Below are positions 47,184-57,219 of a stretch of 64,000 bases of DNA, piece after piece (the stretch's first letter is position 1; each line of letters opens with the position of its first letter). The notes beneath the pieces were generated by a model. That model did not search any database. It saw only the letters and a program-made list of their open reading frames with translations, and was not told the DNA's origin. The DNA is from Pterobdella sp. o SKG-2022. Taxonomy: Eukaryota; Annelida; Clitellata; Hirudinida; Piscicolidae. Where the stretch lies: contig OZ038320.1 of the NCBI GenBank assembly GCA_964035795.1, positions 25,856,118 to 25,920,117 of the forward strand, read 5' to 3'. A program made the position numbers and the translations under genes.

Positions 47184-50100
47184 GGGTTTTCATTATTATT
47201 TTACATATAACTCGAAAATTAATAATTAAAATTTAAAATAATAATGGCTAAAATCTGAATTATTTTAATTTGTACAAAACTTTTCGTCACATATGTCAAA
47301 TTTTCATGTACACGATCTAATACAATTCCCATTTTCTAAAAACTCTCTTTTTTTCAGTAAAATGGAATTGATTTACAAGCTGAACAGTAGCGGAATCTAC
47401 TTTTCTTGCAAACAGCTTCTCAAGCAAGCCGTGGCGAAAGTATCAATTTTGGCCTTTGGTGTTTTACATATTTAATTCCATCTGATTTTCATAGTTGGCA
47501 AGAGAACGTTTCAACAAAAGATCTGTTTTTCTGTGCCAACAGGAACTCCACGTTTGTATATTTAAATTAAGTAATCAAATATTTGATTTGCATATGAGTT
47601 ATTTTAAAAACATATGCTTTTAAACTTTCAATAAACAGGAATTTCTTAGCGAGTTGTACCCCTTTTTGATCGATCAAATGCATGTCACGTTGAATGAGTA
47701 CATAAAAGAGGAAGAACAAGATGACAAATGTGAATATTGGATAGTTTTCTTAAATAAAAAAACTATAAAATGTATAAAATAAAATTTCCAACATTAAACA
47801 TCAGGTTTTGAATTATGCGAATTGGATGAGGATTCATGTAAAAAAAAAGAAAAGAAGGATGATGGTTGTGGAGGTACTAAACGAACAGAAGGCTGGGGTG
47901 GGAAGTCAATGATGAAAAGACTAGCTGATGATGCTGACTTTGAAGGGGACCATTGTTATGCCCAAGAGTACCTTCTTGAAGTATGTCTATATGCTTGCGG
48001 GATAAGAACATAATTCAAAATTTTAACTTATTTTAGCTGGATATAAAATTTGTTGATACATAAACTGTTAATCACAATAATGAAAAATTAAACTTTTAAA
48101 CTATTTTTTAGATGTAATTTTTATTTTATAAGTTTTCTTTAAATTTAGTAAAGTTATTTATGAGTTCCAATTTGTTTTTGAATTAACTCGGAACTTCATT
48201 GAGCAAGTGTCCAGAAAAATGAAGTCAACGAAAAAATCAACAAATTTTGTTTACTCATGCACAGACATCCGCGCCACGCGTTATAACTGAGTACCGATTT
48301 ATATAACCAAACAAACTAGTTTCTAGTTAAATTTGAATAATTCAACCGCTTATGTTTATTTTATTTGCAAAAATGTACTCATTATTTATTGTTTTATGAT
48401 CAGGTACTGCAAAATATTTTTTTTTTATTAAAAATGAAATTTGGTATTTTTGCGCAAAATTATTTTGAAATTACAATGATTTCTTTTTAGATAATATCGA
48501 AGAAACAGAAATGCCCTGAAGCTTGGTTCGACTATGGAGTGCACTTGATGCTGTTTGGAAACATCGAAAAGGTACACCAACTCAATTCAAATGTTCTTTT
48601 TCAAATTTGTATAACGTTTCATAAAACAACTAAAATTAAATTGGAAATTCTTTTTCAGGCAGAAGAGTGTTTCAACGAGTGTGTTTCCTTAGACGGAAAA
48701 CATATCAATGGGTAACTAATACTTGCACAATAGTAGAACATTTACTTTAATTACTTGGAATTTACATAAAACCGTACAGTTTATTGATGGCTGGTATATG
48801 CATGACGTATCGCAGTTGTTTCGAAGATGCTTTGAAACTTTTCGAGGCAGCTGTTTGTTATTGTCCTAGCGACATCGTGGCTTGGGTCGTTCTAGGTTTT
48901 CACGATTCTCACTTCAACTCATTAGTACAATTATTCATTTGAGACCAACAAAAATTGTTCATAAAAAGTTTTTGATCTGAAATATAATTTTTATGCAGGG
49001 TTGCATTATAAAGTGGTTAATAACATTATGTTGTTCGAAATGGCTATAAAGAAAGCGGAAAAATTGAGAAAAAATTTGTTGAAAGAATGTCAAAAAGAAA
49101 CGCAAAGCACTGATTCTACTGAAAAAGAAACATCATCTGATAGCGATAAAAGTAATTTTTCATATGTTTTTCATCATGTCTTTTTTCATAGCTTCAGGAC
49201 AGAATATATAATTATATATAAATATCATGATGTGGATAAAAAAGAATTCTAATATAGAAATTTATATTTACTTTGAAAACTGAAAATCAAGTGACTTTAA
49301 TTAATTAAAAAAATTATATCAAAATACCCAGAAGAACCGAAGGTTATAACCAACTGCCCTAAAGAATGCTCCATATACACATTTGTGATCAAGCTTTTGA
49401 GGAAATACAGTGAATACGTGGTAAGTTTTTAAAATCTAATTATAGAATTCAAACAACTCGTTTCTTGATTTCAATTTTACTATGAATTCAAATTGAAAAA
49501 AACTAAGTTTCGAGAAAAAGCTTTGGAAATCGAAGCATCAGGCACCTTCTTTGGGGCAGGCAAAAACCAATCATACTTCATTGAAATGTGCCTTTTAAAC
49601 ATGTCTAAAAAAGAATATATAGAAGCTCAACGCCATCTTAATTGTGCTATCGATTTGAATATGCAGGTTTTTTCTAATAATAAATATTAGGGTTAAATTG
49701 TATTTATCTTTAGTTCATTGTAGTCTAATACATTCAACTAAATATAAGTTTTTCAATAAATTTATTAGTTTATGATTTGAAAGTTTATGATTCTTTTGAA
49801 GTAATTTGACATAAGTAAAAACTTTAATTTGACCAGTAAACTTCAAATTAAATAAAACTTTGTTTTCAACAAAACAAAAGTTCAATACAACATGTACGAA
49901 GCTTTTCATAAGAATAGCCAGAACTCGACGCTTCTTACAATTTGGCAATATATTTTTGGGCAATGTTAAAGCATTTAAATAAAAGCTAAACGAGACACAA
50001 TGTTGAACATTTTTCATTTGATTTTAGGTTCCCAAGTTATGGTCTATACAAGGTCATTTGTGTTACTCGATGGACGACACTTTAGGGGCCTTGGAGGCAT

Positions 50101-50777
50101 ATAAAAGGAGACTCTCATATGTGGATAATATTGAAGATGGGGAAAAGGAAAAATGTAAAGTCCCGTTGAAAAAAAAAAGTCAAAAAACAATTTGCCCTGA
50201 TGTTCTTGAAGAAATGCATTTTGTCTATTTGAAAATTGCTTCGATATATTTGAGTTTCTGCAAAGTTAGGAGTTTCAAATATTTTTTTTCTTTGAATATA
50301 ATTTTATGAAATTAAATATATTTTAATGCACAGTTAGAAGAGGCAAAGAAAATGTATTTGCAAGCCTGCATAAACACTCCTACAGCAGCTACTTGGCTTG
50401 GTGTGGGAATTTCGTGCTATAAAGTAAATGGTTTTGTTCTTTCCAACGATAAAATATTAACAAAGTTTTTTTATCCCGTAACATAAAGATGAATCAGTTA
50501 GAAGAAGCTGAAGCGGCTTTTTCAGAAGCTAACTATCTCGATAAAAGAAACTCCACCGTTTGGGGTCATTTGTGTTTAGTCAATCTTGCCTTGAATAGAG
50601 AATACGAAGCTCAACATGCTTTCAATTTTGCTATGAAGGTACTGAAAATTATGTTTTAACTCTTCCAAAATAATGAACTAATGAATTATGTATTGATTTC
50701 ACTAGCTGAATTTGAGAGACCCATGCTTATACCAAGAAATCCTTGAAAGGCAAGACTTTACGGGAATACATTTTTAG
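44031..50777 (+). CDS. CFAP70: CFAP70, TPR axonemal protein
   Basis: Thirty exons join in frame into 1058 residues (human about 1120): 44031-44096, 44154-44325, 44394-44477, 44532-44611, 44669-44839, 44883-45025, 45139-45273, 45372-45447, 45821-45899, 46021-46082, 46221-46385, 46458-46487, 46561-46697, 46797-46857, 46920-46981, 47031-47078, 47358-47439, 47495-47551, 47639-47729, 47805-47980, 48491-48571, 48659-48711, 48780-48895, 48999-49151, 49332-49420, 49508-49666, 50028-50264, 50334-50423, 50489-50638, 50706-50777. The N-terminal half is a C2-like/Ig-like region with a Lys-rich insert near residue 370. The centre has the family block KLNSSGIYFSCKQLLKQAV and LYPFLIDQMHVTLN. From about residue 660 there are TPR repeats (AWFDYGVHLMLFGN, TWLGVGISCYK, VWGHLCLVNLAL). 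CFAP70 sits at the base of outer dynein arms and tunes ciliary beating. Intron 16 starts GCAAGT, a GC-AG intron; the alternative GT two bases on breaks the frame. Confidence 0.95.
47123..47182. repeat. (AAT)n microsatellite
   Basis: About 60 bp of near-perfect AAT/TAA units with one early GAT interruption, inside the GC-AG intron of CFAP70. The poly-Asn frame it creates is not coding. Confidence 0.95.
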
Positions 50778-50786
50778 AGCTTTCAT

Positions 50787-50792
50787 AATAAA
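50787..50792 (+). terminator. Poly(A) signal of CFAP70
   Basis: AATAAA 9 nt after the CFAP70 stop codon; the 3' UTR would be very short. Confidence 0.55.
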
Positions 50793-50968
50793 AAATAATT
50801 AAGTATGATGAATTTTTTTTTGTGGAAATGAATATTTTTTATTCAAAATTTATTTTTTATAATGAATGTACATTTTTTATTGAATAAAAAGTTATTGTAT
50901 AAATAATTTATGTGCAAAATGTAAACTTAATCAAAAATGAAAAGTGAATCTAGACCGCGGTCAATACT

Positions 50969-51386
50969 ATGACAACTTTTGCATCAAAAACTCGAGTATT
51001 GTATAAAACGATATTGAAGTTGCATAGAGGTTTGCCTAATGAATTAAAAAAGTTAGGAGATAATTACGTAAAAGATGAGTTTAAAAGACATAAAAATGCC
51101 GAGCCGAATTTTCAAACAACTTTCATAAAAGAATGGAACGTGAGTATTTATCAAATTTATATGTAAAATCAATTAATTTTTGTTATAATTTTCATAGAAC
51201 TATGCAAGAATATTATCCGCACAAGTCGGTAAACATGCCATCAACGAACACTTGGGTTTGAAACTCGATGAAAAAGACTTGGATTCTTTGAATGATGAGC
51301 AAATTGCCCAGTTATATGAACTATATGAAGAAATTCAAAACCCAAAAAAAGACGACACTATATCCGATGATACTCATAAATCTTAA
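50969..51386 (+). CDS. SDHAF3: SDHAF3 (ACN9), complex II assembly factor
   Basis: Two exons (50969-51139, 51198-51386) give 119 residues in frame; human SDHAF3 is 125. It is a small LYR-family protein. An LYKTILKLHRGLP segment (the LYR-type motif region) is near residue 11, then ELKKLGDNYVKDEFKRHK, and a helix with EWNNYARILSAQVGKH after the intron. The Asp/Lys-rich tail is poorly conserved in the family. SDHAF3 helps insert or protect iron-sulfur clusters of the SDHB subunit in the mitochondrial matrix. It begins 191 bp after the CFAP70 stop on the same strand, and its stop lies only 82 bp from that of the convergent TACO1 gene. Confidence 0.95.
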
Positions 51387-51407
51387 TCACATAAACTACT
51401 CAGTGTA

Positions 51408-51413
51408 AATAAA
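51408..51413 (+). terminator. Poly(A) signal of SDHAF3
   Basis: AATAAA 21 nt after the stop. Confidence 0.6.
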
Positions 51414-51453
51414 ATTTTTGATTTTTTCTTAAAAATTCAAAAATATTTAAGAA

Positions 51454-51459
51454 TTTATT
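51454..51459 (-). terminator. Poly(A) signal of TACO1
   Basis: AATAAA on the minus strand about 9 nt beyond the TACO1 stop. Together with the signal at 51408 it makes overlapping convergent 3' ends likely. Confidence 0.5.
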
Positions 51460-51468
51460 TGAAGTTTT

Positions 51469-53151
51469 TCAAGCTTTGACCATATTGTGAAAAACATTTT
51501 CAGTTCCTTCCACAGCTAAAATTTCATCAATAAGCTTAGCACTTAATTCCATTTCTTCATTTGAGAGTTGCACTGTAGTATTTGGGAGATATTCTAGTTG
51601 GGCATCATATGGTTTTAAAGAATGGGTTTGTAATGCCTTTTTCACTTCATGCAGCTCTTTTGGGTCACATATAAACTGTTCAAAATTTTAATATAAAATA
51701 TATACTATTTATTCTAATTTTAAAATTCATCATATTGATCAAAACAAATACAATAGGTTTTGTGGATTACTTTATAAACTTCTTCATCTTCATCATAACC
51801 CTTGATGACTTCTTCAGCATTGCATTCTACAGCTAGCTCTAAGGCTTTATCATAATCTAGTTTATCTATTTCTGCATTTACATACAAAACTCCTTTGAAA
51901 TCAAACATATGTTTGCACGTTCCTGCTTCAGCTACTCTTCCACTGTTATCAATATAAAATTTAGAAAGTTGTATCTTAATGAATTTAAAAATCAAACTTG
52001 TGTCTTTTCAGAATGCTTTGTACGCTTTGTTTGTACCACTTTTGTTTGTCCGAAAAAGATTCAATTATCATTGAGCAACCTACAAATACTTTTGCTTCTA
52101 TAAAAGCTTGGGGTCCCCTAGCAACCTTGCTTTCTTTCTTGTTTGTGAATAAAAAGAAGAAAAAGTAAATTTGATTGAATGCTTATTTCTTTGAGTCTTT
52201 TCAAAAACAGATACTTTATTTATTAAAAAAATTTCTGAATAAGTGTTTTATTCTTAATATATAAGGATTTGCCTATTATATGAAGAGCTTTTGAAAGCAT
52301 GTTTAACAGAAATTTACTAAAAACTTTGATGTTTTGTATCATCCTAATCCTTAACTGAAAATTTCTGATGAAATTCAATGAAATCCTGTACTAAAACTTT
52401 ATTGATTAGTAGTATAACTAAAATAAAATAGTAACAGCTCTCTGGATAGCTTGCATCATAGTGGTCATAGCAACCTCTTTGTTTTTGCCTTCCTCCAATA
52501 TCTTGGCTAATTGAGAATTTAATTTAGGATCTGTTTGGCCTCCTTCCACTGAGAAAGATATATTTTTTTCTATGATACTACTTTTATTTATTTTTTTTAG
52601 TTCAACTGAATATGTGGTATGAATTATTCAAAACATAAAAATTAATACCAATATAATGAAAACTAAAATAATCAAAACATTTATCTAAAGTATAAAACTT
52701 CTTGTAAGACAGTGTTTTACTAAAAGCATTGTACTTCGGATATAATTTTGTTAAACCTTTGTTATATCTTATTGATATAGAGTTGATTCATCAGAAAAAA
52801 AAAATTCAATTTTACTCTGTATTGCAACGGCAATTTTTCTGACAATAGCAGTAGAAACCTTTTTCTTTTCATTGTCTTTTATAGATTTAGTCTCTTTGAT
52901 ATTTTTCCATTTGCTATGTCCAGCAAGAGTTTTAGCGGTTGTCGTCAATGAACGATTAGCATATTTATTTGTTGGATAATAATGAAAATTTAGAAAAGTT
53001 TCATTTAAAGCTGTTTTTGATGAGCATATTCTGAAAAAAAGATATATTCAAAGACATTGAAAGAAGAAGTGTAAATTTCTTACTCGGTTGTATTAAAAGT
53101 AACCAGAAAATTTCTGAAAATACAAGAAGCTTTCCTCAAGGCTGATTTCAT
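51469..53151 (-). CDS. TACO1: TACO1, YebC-family mitochondrial translation activator
   Basis: Six exons (53151-53084, 53030-52816, 52548-52436, 52137-51998, 51942-51771, 51675-51469) give 304 residues in frame; human TACO1 is 297. The first 60 or so residues are basic and Ser/Thr/Asn-rich with no acidic cluster, fitting a mitochondrial presequence. The YebC core begins at LAGHSKWKNIKETK, followed by EGGQTDPKLNSQLAKILEEG. A conserved GR-V-A-E-A-G-T segment and KGVLYVNAEID come next, then the C-terminal domain with VQLSNEEMELSAKLIDEI. TACO1 binds the mitochondrial COX1 message or ribosome and is needed for cytochrome oxidase assembly. The usual glycine-rich YebC stretch is altered here (VARGPQAF with an insertion); exon 4 is the most diverged part. 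It starts 158 bp from C2orf81 in the opposite direction. Confidence 0.93.
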
Positions 53152-53261
53152 ACTTTTCAGCTGACCTTAAATTATATATTTAATTTAAATTATAATATCG
53201 CTCTAAAAGAAAAACTAATCATAACACTCCTTACTTTTTATTTTTGCTTGTAGATAAATCT

Positions 53262-53275
53262 TTTGCTATAGTAAC
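53262..53275 (+). promoter_or_regulatory. Candidate RFX X-box upstream of C2orf81
   Basis: TTTGCTATAGTAAC matches GTHNYYATRRNAAC at 13 of 14 positions (first base differs). It lies 34 bp before the C2orf81 ATG, inside the 158-bp interval shared with TACO1. Confidence 0.5.
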
Positions 53276-53309
53276 GCTTTTTGTTAAAGGTACGTAAGAA
53301 TTGATCAAA

Positions 53310-56300
53310 ATGCCACAAAAAAGTGCTAAAAATATAATTACAAACGAAAAAACCAAAGTTTTTTCTGATAGTATGAATTCAGATGAAGAAGTCATTCCTG
53401 GAACACATTTTACCAAGAAAGAATGGTCATATTTTTTTGTTTATTTTAAATAATGAAACAACAATTGGAAAAATTCTCATTAGGAAGAATTTGATAGAAA
53501 GAGAACAATCAGAAGTGATGGCAGGAGAAATAGTGGATGAAATTATGGAGAAAGTGAACAACATAACCCTGAAAAATTACATAGAAACAAATGAAGTTTG
53601 CTGGCTAGTTGATCGAATACGACAAGCTATTATACAAATGTTTCAGGTATTAAATAATTTTCTCGTATCCAAATTTATTCTTTTTAATTCATGTATCTAT
53701 TTCAAAGTATTGCTACGCTGATCAAGTGAAATTGATGGATGAAGAAATGGCATTAATAGCTAATGACTGTGAAACTACAAACGGTTTGAAGATAAAATAC
53801 AATATATAATATTTATTTTCTGTTTAATTTATTTAAGGTATTATAAATTTCAATTTAAAATATTATTGTATTTTTCATGTCTAAATTAGTATATATATAT
53901 ATATATTTTTTAATAAGCTACTTGACCATTATAGAACCTGAACTTTCAAAGATCAACAGTTTTGCAGAAGGTATTTTGCCCATTGTGGAAATAGAAAAAG
54001 AGCCTGAAGAAGTTAAACAAAAAGCTTGTAAAGCTATCAGGTGAATAAACTAAATTTATTTACAAAAGCACTACATAAGATGATAAGAGCTCATCAGTCA
54101 ATCGAAATTTAAAGTATTTTGGTTGTATTAAATATTATAATAGAAAAATTACAATATATAACATGAAAAATCAAAACTTACAATAAATTTTTATAAATTA
54201 CACACGGTCATGAAGTTGCATTTGAACAGTTATGCCAAAATACTTGTTTCAAACGGTAGCCACTCTTTCACAATACATTTTTTATATATTTATTTCATAG
54301 CAAGCGCTATGAGAAAGACGAAAAAAAGAGCGTTATCAATTTGATCTTTTAGTTTGATTCAAAAAAAACATTAAAGATTTATTAAGAGTAAAAACTAAAA
54401 TTTTCTCATAAATTCTCATCTTCAGGCAACTCAGTAGTTGAACCCATTGAATAAATCATTGAAAGAGATTAGTTTCAATAATAAGCTAATTTAGTTCATC
54501 AACTTCACTATCCATTTTTATCTTCTAATGTAATTAAAACTGCCGTAAAAAGAGCAGTGAACAGGAAAACATGTAGCATAACCAAGAAGCATAATGAATC
54601 TAACTTGCAAAAAGACCTTCGAAAGTATAATGTTGTGGCCAACAAAGAATTTGTTCAGAAAAGTAACTTGGAGGGTTTAAAAAAAGTTGTCAAAATCGAC
54701 AAAATTCTGGTTATTTTTCATGAATTTTTTTATCACACGTTTTTTTATACTTTATTTTATTTATTAAAAATTCTTTCATACATTATACATTTTTTATCAT
54801 GCTTCCATATAGGGGATATTATAAATTTTTTTCGCTTAGACTTAAAGCATTAACTGAAATTCATTATGTAATCACCAGGGTCGACCAAAGACTGTAGCTC
54901 CCATACCAAAAAAAAAACTTTTGCCTCTTTTGGACACCAACAAACTGACACTAAACCAGCCCAGTTTTGATGAAGACACTCCCATATCGACAACTCCCAT
55001 AGGGGACTATCAGGTGACAAAATAATAAAGTTTGAAGTGAGTTTTTGTAATATTTTAAAAAAAGTTTACTTATATTGTTATGGTATGCATCATCGTCAAA
55101 ATAAACTGTTTTGTTTGAAAGAGAGCTTCAAAGTCTAGGATGGCTAAGTCACACCTCAAACCAGTACGAAAGGTATTGAGTTTGTTTGAATGGATGTTGA
55201 AATTATTTATTCAAACTTTTTTTGAATTTGAACTTTTTCTATCAGATTTTTCAAGGTTATGATGATATGTTACTTTCAACTTTTTTGGAGACACCTTTAT
55301 GCATTTTTAATAACTAATTTTTGGAAAAATTCACGTTGCTTATATAAAACTAAAAAATAATTTATAAAACAGAAAAAATGTTATCGTTTCTATAAGTTTC
55401 GATCGATAAGGCTAAACTTACTGAAAAATGTCATGAATTTAATTTAATGTTTCATTATTTCAAGAGTAAAGTTCAATTAGAGCCAGTATTGTTGAGTTCC
55501 AAGTACGTTTTATCCTTTATCAAATGCTAACGTGCTAAAATATAATCTGTTTGAAGGGTCGCGACTCAATGCGTTCTCACAGAACCAATGCTGTTTCAGT
55601 TGCCTAACAAACAAGAAATCAAAGGTGAGTTTATAAAGCAATTAATAATATTATTTTTGATTTTAAAAAAATCTTTGAACATCAAGATAAGCAAGGCTTT
55701 GAACCTTTCGATCAGTTTCAAACTATGGAGCCATTGAAACAATTGGTAATGATTGAGAATCATTATTGCTCATTTCTCTAGACTGGGATACAAATGTTAT
55801 TTATATGTTATATATATTATCAAATGTTTCAGGTTGAAGAGGTTGATTTGAGTCCAGGAGTTCTAGTGCAACAAAATGATCGTTTTAGGAAGAATAGTAG
55901 GGTTATACAAACTCTTCAAGTAAGCATTCTTTGAAAAAACTCAAAAAAACTGTTTATACTTTAACTAAATGTAGTATCTGCGATGGAATATTTCAACACA
56001 ATAGAATAATTTTATTTATTTCTTTTTTTATACTATAATTATATTTGACAATTGAAAACTTAATCAAACGTTTAAAATATTTCAAAAACTTAAAATGATC
56101 TTTCACATAATGTAACCTTAAAACCAAACTATTTAAAAAAATTTTCAATTTTATTTTATACAATACAATACAATTAGGAAAAAAGATTGAAGTGGTATTA
56201 ACTTCAGAAGTTTGTAGGCCATTTATCTTTCATACAATAACAATTTTGTTTCATATTTTCTACTTGAACAGAAAGATTTTTACTCGAAAGAAGACACGAA

Positions 56301-56373
56301 TAAACTTGAAAACGTTAGAGAAAATCGTCATTCGTATTATGAAATATATAAGCAGAAATCAAGCATTTGGTGA
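53310..56373 (+). CDS. C2orf81: C2orf81-like protein (DUF4639)
   Basis: Twelve exons (53310-53425, 53484-53646, 53708-53783, 53935-54040, 54553-54685, 54879-55013, 55122-55172, 55465-55502, 55557-55624, 55687-55745, 55833-55919, 56272-56373) give 377 residues in frame. The recognisable part is the N-terminal 130 residues. A Trp after a short basic leader is followed by EIVDEIMEKVNNITLKNYI, a RIRQAIIQMFQ helix, an acidic DEEMALI segment, and the PELSKINSFAEGILPIVE block, in the order and spacing of C2orf81. The remainder is Lys/Pro-rich and low in conservation, with a QLEPVLLSSKV and DLSPGVLV segment. C2orf81 has no established biochemical function; I recall it as a protein of ciliated tissues and testis. 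No membrane segments or signal peptide. Exon 5 uses a purine-rich acceptor and is the least secure. Confidence 0.82.
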
Positions 56374-56402
56374 CAAATGTTTCTCAAGATACAGATTATA
56401 AA

Positions 56403-56408
56403 AATAAA
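56403..56408 (+). terminator. Poly(A) signal of the C2orf81-like gene
   Basis: AATAAA 29 nt after the stop. Confidence 0.55.
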
Positions 56409-57219
56409 AATTTATTAGATAAGGATGATATTTTGAATGTTATGTTGTAATTCATTTGAATTTTACAGCTTTTTTAAATAATTGTTTCAATAAATGTGTT
56501 TTTAAACTTATCAATCTATCATTATCTTGAAACATATTTTCATTTAAGTTGAATAATTCTCTAAAATCCTCAAATGTTAAACTTTAAGTGAGGCTGCTTA
56601 AAGAAAAACTCTTGAAACATATTTGAGAAAATATTTAAAATATCTTCATTTTTTGATTAATAACACAAATAATAAGTTGATCGCAAATAAAATATATTAA
56701 AACTGAAACATTCAGTTTTTATTACCGCTCAAAATTCATAATCTTCAAAAAATCTCAGATAAGAATCTTCTGACAAAGATGTGTCGCATTAGATATATAG
56801 CAGTTTAAGATTTTTATGGGAACCTTTTCAATCATTTAAAGAAACCAAAGTTTTTTTTTTTATTGTAACTTAATGTGAACGATTAAAATTCATTTGATTT
56901 AAAAAATATGAAAATAGTTCAAGACTTCCAAATTATTAGACACATCAGCAGACAAAACATTGCCAGGAACAAAGAAGCATCAAGAGGCACTTATTGTTTC
57001 ATAAATATGGCTGAAACATAAAACTGGAATATAGATTAAATTAAAAACAAATAAAATACAACAAAAAGACATGGAAACATCAAAACGCTTTGTCAAAACA
57101 TAATCATTGCATATGGAAAATATTTGAATAAATTAATACATTTAGTGTCTATAAATAGGGCATTGATTATTCAAAATTTGATTATTAAGCGGTCTTCATC
57201 ATTCTCCTTCCAATTTGTT
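56409..57219. other. Short intergenic gap, no gene seen
   Basis: This separates the convergent 3' ends of C2orf81-like (+) and PHACTR (-). AT-rich, no open segment of interest. Confidence 0.6.

Noticed and set aside
47014..47229. Open frame with a long poly-asparagine run
   Set aside because: It reads through the CFAP70 exon end into the AAT microsatellite of the following intron; the run is a repeat artefact.
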